Below the pieces are notes generated by a model that ran no database searches, was not told the origin of the DNA, and saw only the letters and a program-made list of their open reading frames with translations. This document shows positions 1 to 7,391 of a stretch of 64,000 nt of DNA, piece after piece (the stretch's first letter is position 1; the number at the start of each line of letters is the position of its first letter). Made by a program: the position numbers and the translations under genes. This DNA is from Muribaculaceae bacterium. GTDB lineage: Bacteria; Bacteroidota; Bacteroidia; Bacteroidales; Muribaculaceae. The DNA lies in contig JAFRRT010000013.1 in the NCBI GenBank assembly GCA_017427945.1, positions 87,311 through 151,310 of the forward strand, written 5' to 3'.

Positions 1-285
1 TTCACCTTCATGCATCGAGCTATCGATGGTAATGATGGCACCGCCCACACGCTGGCCGTCGGCATCGACAGCCTCGTAGGCTTCGGCGCCCTCAGCCCTC
101 AATGACCTGTAAAAGTCCTCATCAGGCAGCACCTGCCACTGGTTGGGGTCTTTTCCATCGTCTTTATTATATGCCTGGAAACCATGCTGGAACGCTTCCT
201 GCATCTCTTCCTTGAAAGCAACAGTGTGCTCCTCAACGAGCCGAATCAATTGTATTCTCTTTTCCATTGGATATAGAGGTTTCAT
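1..285 (-). CDS. GNAT-like N-acetyltransferase, partial (C-terminus outside window)
   Basis: The first 95 codons are visible; the gene runs off the left edge. The N-terminus reads MEKRIQLIRLVEEHT and continues to a GGAIITID stretch that looks like a beta strand of the GNAT fold. No acetyl-CoA loop is visible, so the family call is tentative. The start is ambiguous: ATG at 285 overlaps the crcB stop in an ATGA tetranucleotide, which suggests coupled translation, while ATG at 267 gives the more family-like start MEKR. It lies directly downstream of crcB on the same strand and probably shares its transcript. Confidence 0.55.
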   Translation of the reverse strand, partial: MKPLYPMEKRIQLIRLVEEHTVAFKEEMQEAFQHGFQAYNKDDGKDPNQWQVLPDEDFYRSLRAEGAEAYEAVDADGQRVGGAIITIDSSMHEGE

Positions 286-647
286 TTAGCTAGCCAGTAA
301 CCTAGGGCAACACAAGAGACACCAAGGACAACACTTCCTATCGCATACAGACAAAAGGCGGTAATATTGCCATTCTGTAGAAGGGTCAGTGCTTCTTTAG
401 AGAAGGTTGAGAATGTGGTGAAACCGCCACAAAGTCCAACGGTCAAGAACAAATTGACACTTGGCGAGAAGTTGGGATGCCTGCCGGCAAAACCGCAGAT
501 TAACCCTATGATTAGACAACCAACAAGATTCACCGTGAACGTGCCCCACGGAAACACGTTATGTGACCTCATAGCTATAGCAATCAGGTAACGCAACACG
601 CTACCAAGAAAGCCTCCAGCCCCGATATAAAGAAGATCTTTTATCAT
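282..647 (-). CDS. crcB: Fluoride channel CrcB/FluC
   Basis: Small inner-membrane fluoride exporter of 121 residues, a normal size for the family. The glycine-rich GGFLGSVLRYL segment after the first helix and the GGFTTFSTFSKE motif (about residues 74-85), with the conserved polar track residues, are clear. Four hydrophobic segments fit the dual-topology dimer known for FluC. The start is fixed by a TAtcTTTGC promoter box only 10 bases upstream, which leaves no room for a fluoride riboswitch. The stop overlaps the next gene by four bases. Confidence 0.93.
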   Translation of the reverse strand: MIKDLLYIGAGGFLGSVLRYLIAIAMRSHNVFPWGTFTVNLVGCLIIGLICGFAGRHPNFSPSVNLFLTVGLCGGFTTFSTFSKEALTLLQNGNITAFCLYAIGSVVLGVSCVALGYWLAK

Positions 648-656
648 AATGCAGGT

Positions 657-665
657 GCAAAGATA
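657..665 (-). promoter_or_regulatory. -7 promoter box of crcB
   Basis: TATCTTTGC on the minus strand matches the Bacteroidota TAnnTTTG box. It ends 10 bases before the crcB ATG. I see no clear -33 TTG. Confidence 0.6.
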
Positions 666-712
666 CAGCTTTTTCCGAGATTTCTATGGGCTCTTCGCAT
701 AGTATTTACGCC

Positions 713-741
713 GATTTTGGTCATGATTGAGACCAAAAATC
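713..741. promoter_or_regulatory. Inverted repeat in divergent promoter region, candidate operator
   Basis: ATTTTGGTC and GACCAAAAAT form arms of 8-9 bases around an 8-base spacer. The repeat lies between the crcB box and the methyltransferase promoter. Its size and spacing fit the site of a dimeric regulator. No regulator gene is adjacent. Confidence 0.4.
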
Positions 742-755
742 CCCTGTTTTAGGTA

Positions 756-788
756 TTGCCGCGCGTGTTATTCTCGCTGTACATTTGC
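756..788 (+). promoter_or_regulatory. Promoter of the methyltransferase at 813
   Basis: TTG at 756-758 and TACATTTGC at 780-788 are separated by 21 bases, giving a 5' leader of about 20 bases before the ATG at 813. Confidence 0.6.
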
Positions 789-812
789 AGCCTAATATAA
801 ATCATTAAAGTT

Positions 813-1424
813 ATGGGATTATTAAAATCTTTTTTTACTAATTGCGCCAATCCTAAAGGACGGATGGGGCGACTGATGCTATGTTTTATGAATTTCGGTC
901 ACGCGCCGCTCACCAACTGGGGGCTGGATATTGTCGATTTTCAGGACGAATGGACCATGCTTGACATCGGCTGCGGTGGTGGTGCTACACTGAAGAGGCT
1001 GCTCAAGAGAAGCAACGGCAGCCGGGTATATGGTATCGATATCTCGGAGGAGAGCGTAGCAAAGGCACGCAAGGTGAATGACGCACTGCTCGGCAAACGG
1101 GTGTTTGTGACACAAGGTTCTGCCGAGAAACTGCCTTACGACGATGGCCTGTTCGACCTCGTGACTGCGGTCGAGACGGTCTATTTCTGGCCCAGCCTGC
1201 CCGACTGCCTACAAGAGGTGCACAGGGTGCTGAAGCCGGGCGGTAGTTTTGCCATCATGGTGGAAGTGCTGGAGGCGGACTCTAAGTGGACAGACCTTTG
1301 TGAGGGCATGACCGCCTATACACCAGAGCAGTTGAAAGACTTGCTCGACGAAGCGGGATTCATCCAGACGGGAATCCACCGAAAGAAACCGTCATACGCC
1401 ACTATCCTCGGCGTAAAGCCATAA
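813..1424 (+). CDS. Class I SAM-dependent methyltransferase
   Basis: This 203-residue protein carries the SAM-binding motif I LDIGCGGG (about residues 51-58), the acidic ribose-binding loop YGIDIS, and the later LPYDDGLFDLV and VLKPGG motifs typical of UbiE-like small-molecule methyltransferases. The substrate is not evident. It starts a same-strand run with the membrane protein at 1446 and the second methyltransferase at 2065. The two methyltransferases are not close copies. The upstream inverted repeat suggests it is regulated. Confidence 0.85.
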   Translation: MGLLKSFFTNCANPKGRMGRLMLCFMNFGHAPLTNWGLDIVDFQDEWTMLDIGCGGGATLKRLLKRSNGSRVYGIDISEESVAKARKVNDALLGKRVFVTQGSAEKLPYDDGLFDLVTAVETVYFWPSLPDCLQEVHRVLKPGGSFAIMVEVLEADSKWTDLCEGMTAYTPEQLKDLLDEAGFIQTGIHRKKPSYATILGVKP

Positions 1425-1445
1425 CTATGCACACAATTAAAAACT

Positions 1446-2000
1446 ATGAGCAAAATCAGCTATTTACGGACTTTGGGCTTTGCGGCCCTTTATGTAGTGA
1501 CCATCTTCATGACCGCTTTTCTGGGATTTCTTGCCCCCTGGGCTTGGGTTTTCTTTCCTGTTGTTACAGCCCTGATAGGGGCCTTATCCTATTATTGCAC
1601 AGCTATTAGATGGCAAAAGTTTGGAGTAGGCACATTACTCGCTGTTGCCCTTGCTGCCTTCCTGCTGGCAGTTGGCGAGTGCGACCTGTCAAAAGCCCTA
1701 CTGATGCTGTTGTCTGGCGTGTTGTCTGATGTTGTCCGACATCTCATCGGTTATGCCACATTGAAAGGACAGTCGTTAGCTTATCCCGTATTATCAATAG
1801 GTGTCATTGCCTGGATTCTGCCGCTGTGGACTCGCACGGAATGGTATTACCAGGGTGCCACCGAAGAAATTGGGGTTGACTACGCAAACGGATTAATGAC
1901 GTTTGCCAGTCCTTGGTGGCTTCTGGCTGTTGTACTGACGACAGCCGTGGCTGGATTTTTGGGCATCAGGTTTGCTTCAAAGGTTATCAAGTCAAAATAA
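1446..2000 (+). CDS. MptD/Trep_Strep-like ECF transporter S component, orphan
   Basis: Hydrophobic protein of 184 residues with five to six predicted membrane segments. The pattern (an APWAWVFFPV segment, a long middle helix pair, an SGVLSDVVRHLIGY loop and a final helix ending in lysines) resembles the MptD/Trep_Strep family of substrate-binding subunits of energy-coupling factor transporters. Such subunits need an ECF T subunit and two ATPases, and none is encoded in the window. It sits 21 bases after the first methyltransferase and 64 bases before the second. The substrate is unknown. Confidence 0.6.
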   Translation: MSKISYLRTLGFAALYVVTIFMTAFLGFLAPWAWVFFPVVTALIGALSYYCTAIRWQKFGVGTLLAVALAAFLLAVGECDLSKALLMLLSGVLSDVVRHLIGYATLKGQSLAYPVLSIGVIAWILPLWTRTEWYYQGATEEIGVDYANGLMTFASPWWLLAVVLTTAVAGFLGIRFASKVIKSK

Positions 2001-2002
2001 CC

Positions 2003-2039
2003 TTGCAACCTGGTTGCGCTCAGTCTGGTGTGCCTTTGC
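2003..2039 (+). promoter_or_regulatory. Palindrome and possible promoter before the methyltransferase at 2065
   Basis: GCAACC-T-GGTTGC (2005-2017) is a perfect short palindrome directly upstream of TGCCTTTGC (2031-2039), an imperfect -7 box. It could be an operator over an internal promoter. Confidence 0.35.
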
Positions 2040-2064
2040 ACACACAAACGAAAGCAAAACGATT

Positions 2065-2727
2065 ATGGCAGACAGAATCAAGAAATCATACAAGTTTAGT
2101 AAACGTTTCTATGACGATGCGCTTACGCAGAGCAAATGGTGGAGCCGCTTGTATTTCAAGTGGCTGTGGGGCGGAGTCGATGACAACCGGATTGCCGACG
2201 CAGTCTTGGGTTACATCCCTGATGACTTCTCGGGACGGCTGCTTGACGTCCCCGTCGGCACGGCTGTGTTCACGGCCGAAAAGTATGGCCGCCTTACTCA
2301 AGCCGACATCACTTGTGTGGACTATAGCCGAGACATGTTGGAACAAGCCGAAAGACGGTTCCGTGAAGCCAACATCAGCAATATCAAGACTATGCAAGGC
2401 GATGTGGGCGCACTGCCGTTCAATGACGGTACGTTCGACATTGTGCTTTGCATGAACGGGCTTCATGTGTTCCCCGACAAGTACAAGGCATACGACGAAA
2501 TCCTCCGCACCTTGAAGACGGGCGGCAAGCTGCTGGCCTGCTTCTACATTGCAGGCGAGAAAAAGACCGCCGATTGGCTTGCCAAAACCGTCATGACGCG
2601 CATGAGCTGGTTCACGCCGCCTTTCGACACCGTCGATGATGTGCGGCGCCGACTGGAACCAAACTATGAGATTCTTGATTTCCAAGTGGAGGGTGCTATG
2701 CTTTATTTCAGGGCAAAAAAGAAGTGA
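2065..2727 (+). CDS. Class I SAM-dependent methyltransferase (UbiE/Methyltransf_11-like)
   Basis: From ATG 2065 the protein has 220 residues (MADRIKKSYKFSKRFYDD). The motifs are LLDVPVGTAVF (motif I, with Val-Pro-Val instead of the usual Gly-x-Gly start), CVDYSRDML (acidic loop), GDVGALPFNDGTFDIVLCMNG and LKTGGKLL. An upstream in-frame extension to 1972 lies inside the previous gene and is not supported. The substrate is unknown. The gene is followed directly by the remnant of a thioredoxin reductase gene. Confidence 0.85.
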   Translation: MADRIKKSYKFSKRFYDDALTQSKWWSRLYFKWLWGGVDDNRIADAVLGYIPDDFSGRLLDVPVGTAVFTAEKYGRLTQADITCVDYSRDMLEQAERRFREANISNIKTMQGDVGALPFNDGTFDIVLCMNGLHVFPDKYKAYDEILRTLKTGGKLLACFYIAGEKKTADWLAKTVMTRMSWFTPPFDTVDDVRRRLEPNYEILDFQVEGAMLYFRAKKK

Positions 2728-2983
2728 TGTGGATACGATACTGATTGGATTGTTTGTACCGATGCTTGGCATCGTGCTCGGCTCGACAATGGTGTTCCTG
2801 AACGGCCAGATTTACCTTGATGAGTAAGGCTACATCAAGTTGACAAGTCATAACACCGCTACCAATGTCGAGGGCATCTTTGCCGCTGGCGACGTCGCCG
2901 ACCTGCACTACCGTCAGGCCATCATAGCAGCCGCAGCAGGCTACCGAGCCGCCATCGATGTGAAACACTACATATCACAATAA
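2728..2983 (+). pseudogene. trxB: Thioredoxin reductase C-terminal fragment, broken by a stop codon
   Basis: Read in one frame, this stretch gives LNGQIYLDE, a TAA stop at 2825-2827, then GYIKLTSHNTATNVEGIF, AAGDVADLHYRQAI and AAAAGYRAAIDVKHYI, ending at a stop at 2981. This is the conserved C-terminus of low-molecular-weight thioredoxin reductases: the second FAD-binding motif GDV followed by HYRQA. The stop replaces the glutamine usually found before GYI. The N-terminal FAD and NADP domains and the CxxC are absent. It is therefore a decayed fragment, and the break lies next to the ssrA-like scar at 3142. Confidence 0.75.
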
Positions 2984-3141
2984 TTTTGTCCTCATTCTTA
3001 TAAAGAACGACGCAAAGGCTCTGAATATCTTTGAAATAGACATTATTTTCCAATATAAAATCTATCAATCCCCAAATTTGACTAAAATCAATTACCCTAT
3101 GCCGAAAACAGTGGGTTCAAGAGCAGGGTCTTAAAAAGAAT

Positions 3142-3196
3142 AAAAATAAGTCGCTGATATTCAGCGACTTAAGTCGGTGGAGCTGGAGGGGCTTGA
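3142..3196 (-). repeat. Direct-repeat copy of the tmRNA 3' end plus terminator (att-like scar)
   Basis: The first 50 bases match 10081-10130, the 3' end of ssrA and its terminator, with only three differences, all in the hairpin loop. Similarity fades after 3196, inside what would be the T-loop. The orientation is the same as ssrA. The body of a tmRNA is missing, so this is a fragment and not a second gene. A duplicated 3' end downstream of ssrA is the usual footprint of tyrosine-recombinase integration. Confidence 0.8.
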
Positions 3197-3298
3197 GAAT
3201 GATATGACTTTTTAATACTTGATGTTATATTTTAATGATTTTCAGCGGGTTATGAGATTTTGATTAAAATGTCACATCAGCAACTATGCTTATTATAT

Positions 3299-3344
3299 CA
3301 CAAAAGGGGGGAATACAAAACGGCCTTTATTCCCCCTTTTGTGT
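3299..3344. repeat. Long inverted repeat/hairpin
   Basis: Arms ACAAAAGGGGG...GAATA and TATTCCCCCTTTTGT pair over about 15 bases around a 12-base loop, with one bulged G. No clean T-run follows on either strand. It may end ccsBA transcription or be a remnant of the integrated element. Confidence 0.5.
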
Positions 3345-3488
3345 CCGTAGAAAATCATTTACTGGTTGCCCATGAAAATCTAAAGGCGGATTACTATTAC
3401 AGGAAATCTGCACTTTACTAACTTTTTAGACATGAATCTAATTATTTGGCTCTAACAGAGCCCTCATTAAGGGTCTTTTTTTATTACG

Positions 3489-5699
3489 TTATGCGTAGCT
3501 GTGCATGCCTCCGAGGATGAAATTGACGCCGAAGTAGGTGATGAGAACGCTAAGGAAGGCGATGATGCAGTAGCCGTGGAAAAACATGGGTTTGCTGAAC
3601 AACTTCAGTGATTGGTTGTGCAGGGGCAAAGCATAGACAATGAGCGTGATCAGTGCCCATGTTTCTTTGGGATCCCAACTCCAGTAAGTTCCCCATGAAA
3701 CATTGGCCCATACAGCACCGATGAACACACCTGCAGTCAAAAGAAAAACGGCAGGATAGAGAATGACCTGCCCCACAACGTGCAGACGCTCAACCATGGC
3801 TTGGTCACGACGAACCGTGAACGCCAGCACTCCTCCCAACATAAGGAAGGCCAGCAGGGCATAAGCGACCATAATGACCGCGACATGGATGCTCAGCAGC
3901 GGTGAGGCAAGCACGGGCATCAACTGGGTAATCTGCGGGTTGCTCTCGCCGAAGGATGCCACCATCAATGCCAGTCCTGCTGTGAGAATACCGAACGGCA
4001 GAATCAGCATCAGTTTTCTGTGGGATAACAGGGTCAGCGCCATCGTCGCCCATGCCATGAACTGCATGGTTTCAAATCCGTTGCTCATGGGCACATGGCC
4101 ACTGATAATCCAGCGCAGGATGAGTGCGGTAGTGAGGTAAGCCAGCGAGAGGGCAAGAATGACAATGGCTGCAATCCTTACCCCTCGCGGCAACCGCTGC
4201 GAACGTGCCACACAGCGGCATGTGATGATGAACAGGATGATGCCTAGGGTGGCTAGTGCCATCGACAACGGGCGATCCCATTCCATGCTGTTGTACAGTT
4301 TTTCAGCCCTGAATGCGGTGTCGCTGGGCAGCATGTCACCGCATTCTTTGGTCTGATACTTCTTGAGTTTGGTTATGAATTGGTTTGCTCCGTTCCAGTC
4401 TTGTGCGCTGACCATCTCATAGAGATAGTCCATGCCGTTGCGCAGGAATAGCCATTTGCCGTCGTCAATGTCGTGTGGTACTTCTAGCGAGCCGTGGCTG
4501 TACCATTCGAGTTTGCCGCCATGATTGAGAGGGAACAGTTTTATCATAGTGCCTGCTGCGACCATGTTGGCTATCTGGTAACGCTCGTCGGATTCGCCCA
4601 AGGCGCGTATGGTGGCCTGGTCATCGACGGCCTGCAGGCTGTCGATGGCTTGCTGAATCTTTCCGGTTGAAACCGTACGGTAGAAGTCCTCGAGCGAGGC
4701 ATACTTGCCATCTATACCCAAAAGGCGTCGCACGTTGCCGTTTTTCACCTTAATCATCGGCTCGTCTTTCCAGTCATCATAGTAGAATATCCATCCTGAT
4801 GCCACCTGCTCGGCAGTGAGACCTTTATAGGTTGTTTTACCGCAGAGTTTTGCCGTGAACTGGCGGGCAAACGTCTGGAACGGGCAGATGCGATTGTTGT
4901 GAAGTATGTACAGGTTACCCATATTGTCAGCGACATCGCGTGGCAGTGTGCGGGGTTGGGCACTTGCCGTGAAAGTGGCTGTAAGGAACAGAATCACAGC
5001 CAAAGTGCCACGTTTGAGTAGGGGGTGGCGTAGCAGTGCCCTGAAAGCCGTCCTGCGGTCAATAAGCACGGCAATCATGCCCGCGAGTAGCAGACCATAG
5101 CCCACGTAAGTCACACCGATGCCCCACGGGTCATGCGCCACGGTGAAGACAGCCCCGCGTCCCTCAGCGTCATAGCCTGACTGGTAGAAGCGGTAACCGC
5201 GATGGGAGAAAACCTTGTTCATAGAGACTGTTCCCGTTACGGTCGTGCCGTCGGCATCATTGATTTGGATACGGCTCACAAAGTCCATCGGTGACGGCGT
5301 GCCGGGATAGGTCTGGATATCGAAGGACTCGAGTGTGACCGTGAACGGCAGCGTGTGGCGGGTGCCGTCGGTTGTGGTGAAAACATCGATGGCTTGATCA
5401 TTCATCACCTGCATCTTACCATGCAGGGCCGTGAACCAAGTGATGCCCGCACCACACAGGATGATCAGCAGTGCAAGGTGGAGCAACATTACCGCAGGCC
5501 GTTTCCATATCCTGCGCAACAGCATGTAGCACAGCCCAGAAACCGCAATGGCTGTCCATAACGCCACAAAGGCGATGTTGTCATAAAACCAGGCTCTTGC
5601 CGCTGGCGTTCCATTGGTTTTCTCTACCACAGTGGCTGTTGCCAATACTGCAAGCATGACGATAAGGCACCCAAAGGATATGCGTTTCAATGTTTTCAT
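3489..5699 (-). CDS. Cytochrome c biogenesis protein CcsBA (ResB-CcsA fusion)
   Basis: Membrane protein of 736 residues, the heme exporter and cytochrome c synthase of system II. The N-terminal part (about 1-230) resembles ResB/CcsB, with three early membrane helices and a further helix near 195-215. A large periplasmic region follows (about 240-470). The C-terminal CcsA part (about 490-736) has many helices and the tryptophan-rich WWD heme-handling signature at 664-680, ending WSWDPKETW. It is the last gene of the porin-imelysin-cytochrome operon. Its likely client is the di-heme protein just upstream. Confidence 0.88.
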   Translation of the reverse strand: MKTLKRISFGCLIVMLAVLATATVVEKTNGTPAARAWFYDNIAFVALWTAIAVSGLCYMLLRRIWKRPAVMLLHLALLIILCGAGITWFTALHGKMQVMNDQAIDVFTTTDGTRHTLPFTVTLESFDIQTYPGTPSPMDFVSRIQINDADGTTVTGTVSMNKVFSHRGYRFYQSGYDAEGRGAVFTVAHDPWGIGVTYVGYGLLLAGMIAVLIDRRTAFRALLRHPLLKRGTLAVILFLTATFTASAQPRTLPRDVADNMGNLYILHNNRICPFQTFARQFTAKLCGKTTYKGLTAEQVASGWIFYYDDWKDEPMIKVKNGNVRRLLGIDGKYASLEDFYRTVSTGKIQQAIDSLQAVDDQATIRALGESDERYQIANMVAAGTMIKLFPLNHGGKLEWYSHGSLEVPHDIDDGKWLFLRNGMDYLYEMVSAQDWNGANQFITKLKKYQTKECGDMLPSDTAFRAEKLYNSMEWDRPLSMALATLGIILFIITCRCVARSQRLPRGVRIAAIVILALSLAYLTTALILRWIISGHVPMSNGFETMQFMAWATMALTLLSHRKLMLILPFGILTAGLALMVASFGESNPQITQLMPVLASPLLSIHVAVIMVAYALLAFLMLGGVLAFTVRRDQAMVERLHVVGQVILYPAVFLLTAGVFIGAVWANVSWGTYWSWDPKETWALITLIVYALPLHNQSLKLFSKPMFFHGYCIIAFLSVLITYFGVNFILGGMHSYA

Positions 5700-5777
5700 C
5701 TGGAAAGACTGAAAGGTGGAGAGCGGTTAAACCGACCCTCCACCCGAATTATACTATATGAAGAGTTGTTATAGCCA

Positions 5778-7370
5778 TTAAATGGACTCGATAAAGGTCA
5801 CCATCGCATCACGGTCAGCCTTACTGAGTTGGCGGAACTTCTCGACGCTGCGGCGGGCATCACTCTGGGCGTTGCCGTGCCACATGATGGCCTCGATGAC
5901 ATTGCGGGCGCGGCAGTCGTGCAGACGGTCGTCGGCACCGGTGCATTTCTTGCTCAGGCCACGTCCCCACAGCGGTGTGGTACGGCACCAGCCCGTGCGG
6001 ATGTCATTGACCATGTACATGCGGTGCTGAATCAGGTCGGTATAGGGCCAGATGGTCTGATGCGGATAGCGGGGCAGCATGTCGGCATAGGCTCCGACAA
6101 AGAAGTTGTTCGGGTCGCGGATGACGTCATCGCCCGTAGTCCAGCTGGGACGGTGGCAATAGGCGCAGCCAATCTCGGTGAACAGTTCCTTGCCCCGCAG
6201 GAAGTCGGCATCATTGACGTTTCGGGCTGCAGGAACAGCAAGGCCACGGTGCCATGCCATAAGGTCGATGTACTCCTGGTCGGTCATCTCCACGTCGAGC
6301 GTCTTGCTCATCAGGTAGTTGTAGATGTCGGTCTCGGGGTCGCCGGTCACATTCTGCTTGGGGAAGTACTTGTAGAAGTCGGCCTGCACCTCAGGATCCT
6401 TACTGGCGATGGTGGCGTAGGCAGCGGTCATGTAGTGATAGCGGCGGTCGCTGCGGGTGACGTTGGTGATGTTCCAGATGGCGTTAGCACCAGCGCCGTC
6501 CTGCAGGTTGGCACGTGACAGGGCATAGGTGTAGCGGCGCACGTACTTGGTGCCGTCGCCTTGTGCAGTGTTGGAATAGTAGTTGAAGTCGCTGCCATTC
6601 CAGATGGCGGGGTTGAGCGTCACACCTGCGGCCTGTTCAGCCTCGTACTGGGCACGGATGTCCTTCTCATCAATGGCGTCGAGCAGACCTGTTCCATAGA
6701 GACCGATGGTGCTCTCCAGGCGCACGCGCAACTGGCTGTAGTCGATGTCCTTGCCTCCTACCTGCAACGGCACATAGAATGCGCTCAGCGGGATGGTGAC
6801 TTCGGGATAGATGAGGCTGTAGGTCTCGCCGTCAGGGAAGCGGTTGCCCCACTCATCGGTGTATTCGCGCCAGTCGATGACGATCTGGCTCTCGTCGATG
6901 GGTGCCTTGAAAGGTTTTTGAGCCTGGGTCTGCGGCATACCCGTAAGCGACGACAGGTAAGTGTCATTCTCATCGGTGAGCACAAGCAGGTAGCCGTTGC
7001 CCTGCACGTTGGAATTATAATTCAACTGTCGGGCGCCATGACCGTAGCTAGGATGGCAGGTGATGCAGGCATCGCGCACCCACAACGGTCCCAATCCGCG
7101 CATAGGCGTTGACATGCTCGTATCGGAGTCAAACGGTGATTCAAAGATGCGCTCACCACGTTTGAATGATGCCAGCAGTCCCTGCTTATTGATGGCTTCG
7201 GTTTCTTGTTCGTAAGCCGAAGCGGTTACATTGCTGGTTGTGCCCAATCGGCCACCTGTGTAATAGTAGTCGGGCAATTCGGGCGTCACTTCATTGCCAC
7301 CGCCCTTCTCATCGCTGCACGATGCCAGGGCTAGAAATGTCAGCGCCAATAATATCCAATGCTTTTTCAT
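5778..7370 (-). CDS. Di-heme oxidoreductase (DHOR/DUF1111, putative peroxidase) lipoprotein
   Basis: This 530-residue protein begins with a lipoprotein signal (LALASC, Cys18). It has two c-type heme sites, CITCH (102-106) and CAYCH (402-406), spaced as in the MauG/CCP-like DHOR family. It should sit in the periplasm or on the outer membrane and be matured by CcsBA. The gene lies 21 bases after the imelysin gene on the same strand. Pairing of imelysin and DHOR genes is known in iron-acquisition loci; a role in iron redox chemistry here is inference. Confidence 0.88.
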   Translation of the reverse strand: MKKHWILLALTFLALASCSDEKGGGNEVTPELPDYYYTGGRLGTTSNVTASAYEQETEAINKQGLLASFKRGERIFESPFDSDTSMSTPMRGLGPLWVRDACITCHPSYGHGARQLNYNSNVQGNGYLLVLTDENDTYLSSLTGMPQTQAQKPFKAPIDESQIVIDWREYTDEWGNRFPDGETYSLIYPEVTIPLSAFYVPLQVGGKDIDYSQLRVRLESTIGLYGTGLLDAIDEKDIRAQYEAEQAAGVTLNPAIWNGSDFNYYSNTAQGDGTKYVRRYTYALSRANLQDGAGANAIWNITNVTRSDRRYHYMTAAYATIASKDPEVQADFYKYFPKQNVTGDPETDIYNYLMSKTLDVEMTDQEYIDLMAWHRGLAVPAARNVNDADFLRGKELFTEIGCAYCHRPSWTTGDDVIRDPNNFFVGAYADMLPRYPHQTIWPYTDLIQHRMYMVNDIRTGWCRTTPLWGRGLSKKCTGADDRLHDCRARNVIEAIMWHGNAQSDARRSVEKFRQLSKADRDAMVTFIESI

Positions 7371-7391
7371 GTTTCTCGTGTTTTAAGATTT

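Larger units (their letters stand above)
2984..3488. other. Gene-free stretch with ssrA 3'-end copy and hairpins
   Basis: No convincing coding sequence was found on either strand. It holds the ssrA 3'-end copy (3142-3196), a long inverted repeat (3299-3344) and a small perfect hairpin GGCTCT-AAC-AGAGCC (3448-3462) just beyond the ccsBA stop. The rest is AT-rich. Confidence 0.7.

Noticed and set aside
648-812. Fluoride riboswitch before crcB
   Set aside because: The crcB promoter box is only 10 bases from its ATG, so no leader exists to carry one.
2636-2827. Independent small membrane protein after the second methyltransferase
   Set aside because: Its C-terminal part reads straight through a stop into thioredoxin reductase sequence, so it is part of the broken trxB fragment, and its start lies inside the methyltransferase gene.
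3142-3196. Second tmRNA gene
   Set aside because: Only the 3' terminal arm and terminator are present; there is no tag frame and no 5' half.
5829-6518. 229-codon plus-strand frame opposite the di-heme oxidoreductase
   Set aside because: Antisense shadow; the opposite strand has two CxxCH sites and a lipobox.
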